This document shows positions 33,688 through 45,187 of a stretch of 64,000 nt of DNA, piece by piece; within the stretch, counting starts at the first letter, position 1; the number at the start of each line of letters is the position of its first letter. The stretch is from Humulus lupulus (taxonomy: Eukaryota > Streptophyta > Magnoliopsida > Rosales > Cannabaceae). Position numbers and translations under genes: made by a program. The DNA lies in NCBI RefSeq assembly GCF_963169125.1, contig NC_084798.1, positions 169,847,980-169,911,979 of the forward strand, given 5' to 3'. Under the pieces are notes generated by a model. The model made no database searches and was not told the origin of the DNA. It was given only the letters and a program-made list of their open reading frames with translations.

Positions 33688-35932
33688 TGTAACGACCCAA
33701 ATTCGCTAATAAGGCTTAAGGGCCTTGATTAGTGTGCCAGGAGGGCATTAATGGAATAATTGTGATTTAATGAGTAATTATATGTCTGATAGTGTTTATA
33801 TGATAATTGATTATATTATGTGGTAATATGATATGTGATATATGTGAGAACCACATTATTATGTGGACAGGTTCGCTGAGCACGACTCAAGACGGTTCAA
33901 GGGTTAGATAGCGGGGAAAAGTCACAACGGGGCTTAAGATATGACTTTGGACAAGTCTGGGGTACTTTTAGATAGCGGATAGTGATTTGGGTTATCGGGA
34001 CATGAAAATAAATATATGGAGATATATTTGAGGTTAGAATGTCTAGGCGAGAATAATGGGGGATTTTACCATTTTGGCCTCGGGGACGGTTCCGGCACCC
34101 CGAACCTCGGGATTAACTTAATACGTGAGATAGATATTAGGAAGCCTTTGGAAGAAAAACACAAACCGACTTACACTTAGCCTCAGCTCTTTCTCACGCT
34201 TAAGGAAAAACAAAGGGAGGGAAAAAGAACACAGAAAACAGGGGAAACAAGTTGGGATTTATGAATTTGGTGGTGAGAATTTGGAGGTTTAGCTCAGGGA
34301 AAATCAAGGAACTGAAGCAGGGATTAAGGTAAGCATCTAACTCTATTTTCTATGGTTGAATTATGAGTTCTAGATGGGTTTTAGTTAAGTGTTGAAACAA
34401 GTATAATTTTGATGTTCTAAGGCAGAATTAAGAGGGAAAAACTTGGGAGCTTAGCTTGGCCACAGCTTGGTGAAGTTATTCTACAGCAAAGGTAAGTTTC
34501 AACTCCAAGTTTAGAGGCTTTAAATTGAGTTTGAGTGGCTGGTTTGAGTGTTTATAGTACTTGGGTTTCAGAAATTGAAAGGAGGAGATTAGAGTGTGTT
34601 AGGCTGTGTTTTCTTTGAAATTATGTTGTTTAGATCATGCTAAAGGAGTTGGGAATTAATTGGTTAAGAGTTGGGAAGCTTTGGGATGGTTTAAGGTGAG
34701 GTTTCAGACTTAGAAATGGTGTAAAATCTGGGTTCGAAGGGGAGGGTCGCGGCTCTGTTCTAGAGTGCTGCGACCCTAGCATGCAAAGAAGCTAAGGGGG
34801 CTCAGCCAAGGGGGCGCACCGCGGTGCCCAAGGCAAGGGCCGCGGCCAGGCTTTGGGGGCCGCAGCCCTAGGTTGCACACATGAATTTTTGAGAGTTTTA
34901 AGCACGGGAGAGTGGTCTAGTGTGCTCGGGTTTGGTTTCACCACCGTGCTTGGTGGAATTAGGAGTCCCGGGAGTAGGTTTTGTAACTGGAAACCTATAT
35001 TTGAGTATTTATGAAACCCTATAATTTGGTTGTGGCTAGGTGATAAAAGCTTAGGCTCGGGAACGGATCATGCTTGAGGGGCGTTGCTCGTAATTCAATA
35101 ACCATACAGACTAAAGGTAAGAAAACTGCACCTGGTTGAATATATGTGACAGGACTAAGGGCTCCCTATTGTAGATGCTTGAGAAGATGGTATTATGCCA
35201 TGCAAGACATTTAGTGAGCCAACAGCCTAAGGGTTCCAAGGGTCTCACTAGCGCACAGGGCGAGGCTCGGTCACTGGTAGCCGAGAACAGCTTATTATGC
35301 ACTGAGCTTGGTTTAAGCGGGCCTGAGTCAGTGGGTTAAACAGAGGGTGCGGCCTAAGTCGTCGACCCTGAATATTATGTGATATGAATGTTATATGTGA
35401 TAGAATTTGTCTTGTATTGGATTGTATATGCTGAATATCTGTTGTGGATTATCTTATGGGTATACATGCTTACTGAGCTATTTGTCTGTGATCATTGTTT
35501 GAGTTATCTATGATGTTTTCTTGCTGGGCCTTGGCTCACGGGTGCTACGTGGTGCAGGCAAAGGCAAGGGAAAGTTAGATCAACCCTGACTGGAGAGCTC
35601 AGCGAGCAGAATGTACATAGCCAGGTGCTCGGCCGCCACGATTGAGGTCTAGGCAAGGACATGGAACCTGAAGACTGTCTGTTTTGCCTTAGTATGGCTA
35701 GTGGCTATTCATGTACTTTTGAGAGTCTGTAAACGTTCTTTAACTTCGCTTTTGTATGGGATCCCATGTTACTACAGTTTAAATATATGAAATGAGTCTT
35801 TTGAGACCAAAACTTTTTTAACCTTAGCTTCTACCTGTTTAGTGACATGTTTTCAAATTAATGACTTGATTAGCAAGTCCCGCACCTTTATAAGTACACA
35901 GTGTAACGGTCTTGGCTATCTAGGGCGTTACA
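33688..35932 (+). repeat. 3' LTR of complete Tekay element
   Basis: TGTAACGACCC to TAGGGCGTTACA, followed by the CAAAC duplication. Close to the 5' LTR throughout. Confidence 0.95.
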
Positions 35933-36783
35933 CAAACTATCCTCCCAAAACAAAATCTCAAAACACTATAAAAACCATACCAGAATTCAACAAAACAGAG
36001 CTAGGGATCTTACCTTAGTAGTATAATTCATCCCTAAGCTAGCCCTTGATATAGTCCCCAGCTCTAAACCTTCAATATCCACCAATATCACCTTCACACT
36101 TTAGAATCCAAGAGTTCTCTCAAGAAAAACTCAAAATCCGAGAGAAAGAGAAAATGAGATGTTTTCCTTTTTTTTCTACCCTTGAAGCTCTCTAGTGACT
36201 AAGTCACTACTAGGAGAGAAAAGACCAAATTGCCCCTTGCCCCTTTTTCAATGCCCACAAGGGCAAATCCGTCTTTTCCACTTTTCCCACTAATCATATA
36301 TAACGCCTCATAATATCCTGTTAACTAAAATATCCTCGAATAATCACCAAATAATTTCCCATTACCCGATAAATCACAGTAATGTACTAAATTACCATAA
36401 TACCCCCAGGCTCACCCCGAGCCGGGTATTTGACCCTATTATGACTAAACTGCTAACTTGCTCCCTAGGATCCCCTCGTGTCGAATAACCCAAGTATATC
36501 CACATAATAATGTGGTCTCAATAACAAAATACACACACACACACTTATATATTCAAATATGCCATCAACGGGATAAAATTATAGAAATGCCCTTCTAATA
36601 AGAAACGGACCCACATGCATGCCTAATACACCTAAACATGCCAATATAGTCATATTATAATATAACTCACATAATTCATATAATCATGCATTTAATCACA
36701 TAATAATTCAATTAAATCAAGTATTGCCCTCCTATCCCCCTAATCAAGGCACCAAGCCTTATTAGGAAAATTGGGACGTTACA

Positions 36784-37583
36784 ATCTTCACCCGTACATT
36801 CAAGCTCTCTCAGCACCGCTTAAGTGATGAGGCATTTGCGGCCCTCGAGGAAGCCTCCGTTGACCCGGCCTTTAGTCAGGCTTCTCAGTGGTCTTGTTAG
36901 TAAGTATTTTTTTTCTTTATTTTCATATTCGATCAAGAATTTCTACTCGCATCTAACCTTTTAATTTTTTAGGATGTGATGAATCTCACTCATACTCGTC
37001 CTCGGGCATAGGCTGTTTCCAATGAGCTAAAAAAGAGGAGCTTGAGAATGAACTGAAGAAGAAGATCATTGAGACCAAACAAAAAAGCAAGGTCATTAAG
37101 GTTCTCGAGGAGAAGGAGGTAAAGTAGACCCGAACTATTGCTGAGCGTGATCAACAGTTGTTGGAGAAGGATGAGCAAATAAAGTGTCTTGAGGAGAACT
37201 TTCCTTCGACCAAGACTAAATTCAAGAATGTTGCCTTCAACTACTTCTACATGTTTAGGAAGAGCAACAAGGAGGCTAATTTTGATGAGATTCCTACTGG
37301 GCTTCGAGAGAAGGAGATCACTAAGTGTGCTGCTCACGAGGCTACTGTTCCTACTACCCTAGAGCTAGGAATCTCCCTCAATCCTAATGGTGACCAGGTG
37401 CAGGGGAGGTCGAGGGGGAGGCCGTCAACCAGCGATGATGCTTTTTTATTTTTCTCTTTTTATATCATGGAACACACGAGCAATAATGTTCGTGGTGTAA
37501 AAACATTGGCTATCCAAGCACCTTTTAATCTCGGGTATTTTTGTAATATTTTTCTCTCATTACATACACTATGCCGCTCTTAA
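36784..37583 (+). pseudogene. Antisense extra gene of Tat element, coiled-coil C-terminal exons
   Basis: This continues the gene broken at 24803. First block (36784-36900): FTRTFKLSQHRLSDEAFAALEE. An intron-like interval (GTAAGTA at about 36900, TTTTTTAG at about 36972) precedes a long charged heptad-like region, LKKKIIETKQKSKVIKVLEE through LLEKDEQIKCLEENF. A conserved tail follows (NYFYMFRKSNKEANFDEIP, then CAAHEATVPTTLELGI), and the end is acidic/basic. The minus strand of the gag-only element has a clear counterpart at 61250-61745. A coiled coil suggests self-association or partner binding; the partner is unknown. An in-frame stop at about 37126 and others show decay. Confidence 0.65.
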
Positions 37584-37763
37584 ATTTTACTAGATTTAAC
37601 AATTAATTACTATATAATATTTCTAACTTTCCTGCTCATTTAAACAAACAAAGTTTTTAATTTCTATGTTCTTTTGAAAAAAACACAATACTTTATAAAT
37701 TATAATTTTTTTTAAGTATTACTCAGTTGTGCTTTGTACTATTTTGCTTATGTGAGATTATGT

Positions 37764-37790
37764 ATACCCCATATTCCCCCCAAGTGATTG
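37764..37790 (-). other. Internal PPT-like motif next to antisense gene
   Basis: The minus strand reads CAATCACTTGGGGGG then AATATGGGGTATAC. The equivalent place in the gag-only element (60559-60586) carries nearly the same sequence. The G6 run preceded by ACTT resembles that element's true 3' PPT (ACTTGGGGGGCAAA at 62544-62557). Confidence 0.5.
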
Positions 37791-37995
37791 AGGGGGTAAG
37801 TCCTTGGTCACTAGCCAAATAACTAGGAATGTTCGAGCTAATCCTGCTGCTCATTATAATATTCATAAAGTAGTATACTTGTTAGGAAAAATCACACATA
37901 TTAAGCAATGCTTGTTAAAAAAAACAAAAATTGACATAATTTGAATGTGTCAAGCACACTCCCTTGTAAATAACTTGTAATAAAATAGACAAAAT

Positions 37996-40895
37996 TGTAA
38001 CGCCCCAACTCCAGGGACCGTTACGGTGTGCCTTGTAAACAGTGCTAAACTCGCTAGTTGAGTCATTTGGCCAAAATCGTGTAGCTAAGTATGATTAGCG
38101 GTTTAGGGATTAAACATTTTGGTTAAGATGTAACGTTTCACTAGAACGTTTAATATATACATTGGGATCCCAAAAATATAATTTCAAAGTCTATTACAGA
38201 AGAACATTTACAACAGGCCGTTCTAAGCGGCAAAACAGGGTTCAGCCCTAGTTCCACTTTCAAACCTCGCCCAAGTATTGGTCGAGTAGCTGCATATGTA
38301 CACGTCATCACCTAAGCTCTCCAACTCAAGGATGGTCCAGCTTTCTTTTGCCTTTACCTGCACCACAAAGCACCCGTGAGCCGAAGCCCAGCAAGAAAAC
38401 TCATATGCTCATAAACAGTCATATCATGATATCAAATCATATCTGGCATGCCTAGCAATCATAGCTCTATTCAGCATGCAAATGAATTCAAACAAATGCT
38501 GGGGTATCCAGGATAAGAAACCCTGGCCTTCTGATTGGAGGACTATCAAGTCAACTCTAATCAGATGAGTGTCGTAACACTAGAGGTTCCGATAAACCAT
38601 GCTGAGTGACCAACAAGCAAGTCACTAGGGGCCTCATTGCCCAAGCCACGTGTATGATGATCAAAATGATCATACATAGCTCATAGCTCTGATCAGATGA
38701 GTGAATATCACTTGAGGTTCTGGTAAACCATACTGAGTGACTGACAACCAAGTCACTAGGGGCCCAGTGCCCATAGCCGTGTAACAACACCGTTACCTAG
38801 GCTTTCCTGCAATGGCTCTTATCAAATGAGTGACTGACAAGCATGTCACTAAGGGGCCGGTACCCATATCCATGTGACCTAACAGTCACGGGCTCGCTGG
38901 CCCTGGCTCTAAATGACTAGCCTTTGGCTAGATAAACGCTTGTTTATATTCATCGAACTTGAGGTCGGTCCTGCATTAATGCTCTTTGAGTCATTCAATG
39001 CAGAAGGTCGATTAGGTCTAATCGACATAGCTTGCACTAAACACACTAGGGTTGTCCTGACTAGTGAGTTAGCACAATGTGACCAGTGCCCAGTACCACT
39101 GCCGAACCTGACTAGTGAGTCACAGCTTCACAGTTGATACTAACACCTTTGCCAAATCTGACTAATTAGTCAGTACCATGCACAAGTAAGAAATGCTATC
39201 AATGTGTATCATATGCCAATTATCCAAGGTAGGGCATTCAGCATGCTTACCTAACAGTTGCCAACATAACCATGATCGTGCACAAACACAGAGACTCAAG
39301 CTCTGACCAATCCCACATTCATCATTCATGGCATGCCCTAATCACATGTTTCTCGTGCATCACATGCATCACATTTAGCCAACCAGCATGCCTTAATCAT
39401 AATCATATGCAAATGGACAAGATTGCCAAGCATTCATTATGCTATCAATATTTACATTTAAACATCCAACATGCATCAATCATAGCCATGCATGTCACAC
39501 ATGGGGTGCAGTTTTCTTACCTTGGGTTCGAGCAAGAATTAGTAAAAGAACGACCCTTGAGAACAATCAATCCTTTGGTCCTTTAGCGGTCACCTAGTCA
39601 TAACCAAATATGGAATCCCATCAATAAAATAAATCATAAAAATGTTTATAATCTAAAACCACACTCCCGGGATCCATCCCGCACTCTCGGGAATCTTAAT
39701 ATACTCAAACGGGGCAAAGGAACCAATCCTTAAGGATCATTCCAAGCCCTAAAATAGGTTTGCTGAAAAATGGACCAGCGATGCAGCCCTATTAAATGGC
39801 GTTGCAGCCCTATCAAGTGGCGCTGCAGCCCTATTTCCAAGTCAGAGAGCCCAGCTCTCAGCCCTGCCTAGCGCTGCTGTGCCAATTACAGACCAGAAAC
39901 TTCTCTGGTCTTCTCCCCTGCGATTCCCCTTGAAAAACAAACCTCCAAACCAATCCCAAACATCATCAAAACATCAAAATCAACCCCCAAACCTCATCTA
40001 CATCACACCCTCATCAAAACCCAAGCAACCAAACTCAAGAACTTCCATTAATTCTCAACTAACACCTCAAAATCATCAACTAAAAGCTTAATAGAAAAAA
40101 CAGGGTATAGCTTAAGTTCTTGGATGAAACCTTGCCTCAAGTTGGATTTAGACCCCCTTCAATGATTGAACCAAAGTCCTAAGCCCCCACCTTTGATCTC
40201 CTAGCATGATACCTCAAGTTGGCTCTCAAAAATTGAAAGGAAGATGGAGGGAAGAACATGTACGGGAGAGAAGAAAATGATGAGGATGAGACTCTGTTTC
40301 TGTTCTGTTTCCACAGCTTTCTAAACCCCAAAAGCTGATATAAATCCTTAAGGTCAAAAGACCATAAAGCCCCTAGGCCAATTTAAAAGCTTCTAAACAC
40401 TCCCAAGGGTAAATTCGTCATTTCCAACCTATACCGTTAATTATAATTAACGCTCTCCAATTCCCGCTATTCTCAATATTCTCAAATACCAATAAATCAC
40501 ATCCCATTACCCTTTAATTCCCAGTAGTGTTCTAATCATCAAAATGACCCCGAGACTCACCCCGAGCCCCGAACTTAATCCCGTTATGACTAGACCGAAC
40601 ACTTACATTCCCATGATCATCTCATGTCGAATGGCTCGAACCAATCCACATATAATGTGGTAAAATTATAATTCACCCATATGCATAAAATACACAATCA
40701 CGCCCTCAACGGGCCAAATTACCAAAATGCCCTTATAATTAAAATATGAACCCATATGCATGCATTCACCATCATATAATAATATAATCCACATAAACAT
40801 GCATATAATCATTAAATATCATAATAAATTAATTATGGCCCTCCCGGCCTCCTAATCAAGGTCCTAAACCTTATTAGGAAATTTGGGGCATTACA
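37996..40895 (-). mobile_element. Solo Tekay-type LTR, TSD AAAAT
   Basis: TGTAACGCCCC to GGGGCATTACA on the plus strand, 2,900 bp, the longest LTR here. AAAAT lies immediately on both sides (37991-37995 and 40896-40900). It contains many TGAGTGA/AAGTCAC words (38550-39180), the conserved block (about 38347-38396, complement) and a GC-richer module (39770-39880, CGCTGCAGCCCTAT repeats). It closely resembles 1-2296. It sits between the integrase and the antisense gene of the Tat element. Confidence 0.95.
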
Positions 40896-41229
40896 AAAAT
40901 CGTGTCTATTGAATCATAAAAATTCGTATGAGCAATGAATATTTTTTTAATGAAAACATCTTGAATTGAATCTTATTAAATAACTGGTCATTTAAAAAGG
41001 GCATAAACGTGTCTTACAACCAGGTGAAAACAAATAATCTATAAAGTAATTGGTTATTACAAAAATGGGCAAAAATGTGCCTTTACGACCAAAAATAACA
41101 AAAACAAGAAATACACAAGTCATGAAAAATGAGCAAAAATATTCCTAGCAACCAGTGTCGTTGATAATACTTTCTAAGATGTTCGCTATTCCAATATCTT
41201 GCGACCAGTTCACCGTTTAATCGGGCAAG

Positions 41230-42452
41230 TTTGTACGTGTTTGGTTGTAAAACATCTATGATCTAGTACGATCCCTCCCAATTAGTTCTCAAAACTCCTG
41301 CTACAAGATCCTTAGTATTTTTTAACACTTGTCACAAGACTAGATTTCTTGTGGAAAACTTTATATCCTTGACTCAGGAGTTAAAATATCGAGCAACTTT
41401 TGCTTGTAAGCAGCTACCTGCAACTGTGATTGGTCTCGTCGTTCATAGATCAAATCAATAGTCTCAGCTAACACTTGATGATTTTGTTCTTGGTCATATG
41501 TATTTTTTTATGTGATGGGGGGTTAATTCAACTAGTAGCATTGCTTCCTACCCATATGCCAAGGACAATGGTGTATGACCAATTGATGTGCGAGAAGTAG
41601 TATGGTATGACCATAATACTTCTGGAAAAATATCTAACCAATTGCCTTTGGCTTGCTCGAGTCGCTTCTTTATTGTTTCTTTCAAAGTCTTGTTGATAAC
41701 TTCAACGTGTCCATTCGCTTGAGGATGAGCAGCTGCAAAAAAAAATTTGCGATACCATGTCTTGCATATAAGTTTGTAAGTAGATCACTGTCAAACTGAG
41801 TACCATTATTTGAAACAATCTTTTTTGGTTGTCCATATCTGAAGAAAATATTATTCACCACAAATTCAAGTACATTCTTTGAAGTTATAGTTGCCAGTGG
41901 TTCCGCCTCAATCCACTTGGTAAATTAATCTACTGTAACAACTACAAATTTGACTCCTCCTTTTCCCGTAGGTAGTTGCCCGATCAGATCTATACCCCAT
42001 ACGACAAAAGACCATGGACTTGGCATTTGTTTAAGCTCATTAGGAGGTGCTCAAGGTGTCTTGGAGAATCTTTGACACTTATTACATTTTCACATGTACT
42101 CCAATGCATCTTCATTCATTGTTGGCCAAAAATACCATTGCCTCAATATCTTCTTTGCTAGGCTCTGCCCCTGTGTGATTGCCATAGAACCCTTCATGTA
42201 CTTCTATCATCAACAATTCAGCTTATGTTCTACTGACTCACTGAAGTAGAGGCATTGAGTACCCCTTCTGTACATTACTCCATTAATAATTACGTATCTA
42301 GCAGCCTGCCTCGATATCTTTCGTGCTTCTTGGGGTAAAAACCTCTGCTCTAGATAAGTAGCAATCTGAGTCATCCAGGATGGAGAATTTTCTAGCAACA
42401 ATGTTGTCTCTATTTCATTGATACTTGGTTGAGCAAGGTGCTCGACTAGCAT
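41230..42452 (-). pseudogene. Tat integrase (degraded)
   Basis: Open piece 42210-42452 is the linker from RNase H to the zinc finger (WMTQIATYLEQRFLP, ARYVIINGVMYRRG). Downstream, fragments in changing frames include AAHPQANGHVEVINKTLKE and WSYHTTSRTSIGHTPLSLAYG (about 41500-41730), the Tat integrase core end. Several stops and frame changes are present. It lies in normal order after the second RNase H. Confidence 0.8.
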
Positions 42453-42493
42453 TATGTTCAGAGTGTTTGCATCTTTAGCACTTGCTAGCTTGG

Positions 42494-43018
42494 CTAATGC
42501 ATCAACATTTGAATTATTGTCACGCGATACCTATTGTATGGTATACTTTTTAAACTGTGCAAGAAGGTCTTTATACTGCTTAGGTAGGTAGTCCTCTTCA
42601 CTTCTCGAGCTTGGTATTCCCCCAAGATTTGGTTCACAACTAACTGTGATTCGCTATAAATATCTATTGATAAATTTTTTACGTCTCTTGCAAGTCGAAG
42701 GCCAGCGAGTGGGGCGTCATATTCTGCTTCATTGTTTGAGGCATTTATTCCAAATCTTAATGCACAATGAATGCGATGCCCTTCAAGTGTAGTTAAAATT
42801 ATCCCAGCTCCAGAGTTGTGCTCATTTGAGGAACTATCTATGTATAATTTCCACATTGGCCAAGTCTCCTCATTTACGTCAGGGGCTACTACTTGCTCGT
42901 TTTCATCTGATACACATGTGCATTCAGAAATAAAATATGCTAATTCTTGCCCTTTTATAGCAATCTGTGGCTGGTAGGTGATTTTGTATTGCTCAAGATT
43001 TATTGCCCATTTGAGCAA
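42494..43018 (-). pseudogene. Second (archaeal-type) RNase H of Tat element
   Basis: A 174-codon open frame. The first part ends the RT-linked RNase H connection (LKWAINLEQYKITYQP). From about residue 55 a second RNase H begins: WKLYIDSSSNEHNSGAGIIL with the catalytic Asp, NNEAEYDAPLAGLRLA with the Glu, and YSESQLVVNQI with another acidic position. This extra domain is diagnostic of the Tat group among plant Ty3/gypsy elements. The usual Gly after the first Asp is Ser here. It probably removed RNA primers or template RNA. Confidence 0.88.
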
Positions 43019-43099
43019 TCGACTTGATGCTTCATGTTTTTGTAGAACCTGCCTGAGGGGTTGGTCTGTTAGAACTATAATCGGGTGAGCTTTGAAATA

Positions 43100-43600
43100 C
43101 GGCCTTAATTTTCTTTTTGCAAGCAGCAGGCAATATGCCAGCTTTTCGATCTATGGGTATTATGTTTCAACTCCTACAATCCTTTTGCTCATATAATATA
43201 CTGCATGTTGAATTTTATCTTCTTCTCTGATAAGTGCTGCACTAACAGCATGCTCAATGACTGCTAGATATAAAAGAAGGGTTTCTCCATCAAATGGTTT
43301 TGGCAAGACTAGTGGTTGCGTTAAATTCTCCTTAAGAGCCTGGAAGACTGTGTCATATTCTTCTGTCCATTCAAACTTGTTATTCCCCCTTAGCAGATTG
43401 AAGAATGGAACGCATTTGTCTATGGACTTTGAGACAAACCTACTAAGAGTTGTTATTCTCTCAGTGAGGCTCTGCACATCTTTTATCTTGGTGGGAGATT
43501 TCATATCAATCAGGGCTTTTATTTTGTTTGGGTTTGCTTCTAGCCTTGTGAATTGATGATGAACCCAAGAAATTTTCCTGAGCCTACTCCAAACGAGCAC
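43100..43600 (-). pseudogene. Tat RT connection and first RNase H
   Basis: The frame contains LEANPNKIKALIDMKSPT, then ITTLSRFVSKSIDKCVPFFNLL and FQALKENLTQPLVLPKP. It continues with LLLYLAVIEHAVSAALIREE and YYMSKRI. This is the Tat RT thumb/connection followed by RNase H. The first RNase H Asp is not obvious at the expected place (YLAV where YLAVS/YxD-type is usual), consistent with the known weakening of this domain in the Tat group. Confidence 0.8.
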
Positions 43601-44464
43601 TTTGAGAGGTTAATGCTTCAAAATATTAAAGCATTCTGCTAGATCTTGAACATGCCCCTGGCCTTTTTTTACTTAACCAGCATATCATCGATGTAGAGTT
43701 CCATGCTGTTGCCTATATGATGTTTAAACATCATGTTGTCCAGCCACTAATATGTCGCATCAGTGTTTTTTAGTCCAAAAGGCATTACCTTGTAACAGTA
43801 TAAGCCTATGTCGGTCCTGAAGCTGGTATGCTCCTCATCGGGATGGTGCATGCTAATCTAATTGCACCCTGAGTAGGCATCCATAAAAGTAAGGAGCCCA
43901 TGCCCGTCTGTAGCATCAACTAGTTGGTCTATCCTTGGCAAAGGGAAACAGTATTTTAGGCATGCTTTGTTCAAGTCTGTGAAATAAACACAGGCCCTCT
44001 ATTTTCCATTGCGATTTGGTACTAGAACAGGGTTTACTACTCATTCAGGGTAAAAATCTTCTCTTATAAACTCATTTTCTTTCAGTCTTTTAACTTCCTC
44101 CTTTAAGGCCTTAGACCTTATTTGTTGAGCAGCCTTATTTTCTACTGAACAGGTTTGAAGTTTTCCTTGTCGATATTCAAGGCATGGCTAATCATAGTGA
44201 GGCTGATACCCATAATGTCTTTATGCGACCAGGAAAACACATCTTGATTGTGTTTTTAAAACTTATGAATTCAAGTTTGACCTCCTCAGATAAGTTTCTT
44301 CAAATTTTGATGGTCTTGGTCAGCTCTTCCTGGTCGAGTGGAACTTCCTCGAGGTCCTCAATTGATCCCACTCTAGTGTCATAATCCCCAAAGCGAGGAT
44401 CAAAGTCCACCTCCTTGCTTTGGGCTAAGCCCTATTTGAAGGTACTCTACTCGTTTGGGAAAGC
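43600..44464 (-). pseudogene. Tat reverse transcriptase (heavily degraded)
   Basis: No long frame survives, but the minus strand reads DIMGIS, then broken segments for fingers and palm. Near 43670-43705 the palm active site ELYIDDMLVK is intact. Stops and frameshifts are scattered. It lies between protease and RNase H, as expected. Confidence 0.75.
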
Positions 44465-45187
44465 CTACTCTTGTCCTTCTGAGATGCTAACCTCCATTAC
44501 TCTTGTTGGCTTATTTTCTGCTGGTCTAGTGAAATTCTTGCTAGTCGTGACTAAGCCCTCTTTAGTAGTAGTGATGGAAGAATTATGGCATTCTCGAGTT
44601 TCCCATTGATTTCCTTTAACACATCCAGTCCCAGCATTGGTTGGGAACTTCATTGATAAGTGAAAAATGGATGTGATGGCTCTCAGATCAATAAGTATTG
44701 GCCTTCCAAGCAAGGCATTGAAAGTTGAAGGAAGATCGACCACAATAAAGGTGGCCATGACTATGTTGTTCGTTGGTGCATCTCCAACTGTAACAACCAG
44801 TCTAATTGTCCCTGCTGGAGTCATTCCTTCTCCAATAAAACTATATAGTATCTATGTGGAGGGTTCAAGGTCCCTAACAGAAAGCTTCATTCTCTCCAAA
44901 GCAGACTTGAAAATTATGTTGACCGAAGAGTCGTGATCAACCATTGTTCGGGCAACAATCATTTTAGCAATATGGGCCTCGATTACTAATGGATCACTGT
45001 GTGGGAACTTGACGTGATTGGCATCCTCCTCAGTGAATGTAATAGGCTTACACTCATACCGAGGCATTTTGGGAGTTCGCTCTTCAACAGCCAACATGTC
45101 TTTTCCTGTTTCATGGCATAGCATTCGAGCATATAGTTCTAGGGCTTTTCTGCTATCGCAAGCTACGTGTGGTCCTCTGCAAGTCAT
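44465..45187 (-). pseudogene. Tat protease region
   Basis: Two open pieces. 44852-45187 reads ITFTEEDANHVKFPHSDPLVIEAHI and then MVDHDSSVNIIF, where the Tat protease DxGSSxxI motif is expected (here DHDSSVN). 44465-44824 reads TFIVVDLPSTFNALLGRPIL and SIFHLSMKFPT, the second half of the fold and its linker to RT. A stop lies between them (44849-44851). The catalytic environment looks altered (VDHDSS). Confidence 0.82.

Larger units (their letters stand above)
26424..35932 (+). mobile_element. Complete Tekay (Del) chromovirus-type Ty3/gypsy element
   Basis: A 9,509-bp element with LTRs of 2,283 and 2,245 bp and a perfect CAAAC duplication (26419-26423 and 35933-35937). Gene order gag, PR, RT, RNase H, integrase, chromodomain gives Ty3/gypsy, Tekay clade. 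The LTRs differ at roughly 2% of positions by eye plus three indels (about 38 bp net), so it is the youngest dated insertion here. It is structurally full-length but coding is broken by in-frame stops (29276, 30935, 32216, 32249, 32528, 32531), a frameshift near 32790 and damage at the gag start. Confidence 0.95.
24804..36783 (-). mobile_element. Solo Tekay LTR, itself split by a complete Tekay element
   Basis: The plus strand begins TGTAACGCCCTAGATAG at 24804 and ends TTGGGACGTTACA at 36783; it reads as an LTR on the minus strand. The flanks ATCTG and ATCTT agree in 4 of 5 bases. Subtracting the insertion 26424-35932 and its duplication leaves about 2,466 bp. The conserved block is at about 25163-25205 and the GC-rich module at about 26150-26290. 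It interrupts the antisense gene of the Tat element between its N-terminal and coiled-coil parts. Confidence 0.85.

Noticed and set aside
38550..39180. Regularly spaced TGAGTGA/AAGTCAC words that might suggest a CRISPR-like array
   Set aside because: Spacing and repeats are irregular, the sequence is inside a plant LTR, and it recurs in the copy at 1-2296.
42771..42977. Plus-strand frames opposite Tat RNase H
   Set aside because: They are shadows of the second RNase H, which has recognisable catalytic motifs on the minus strand.
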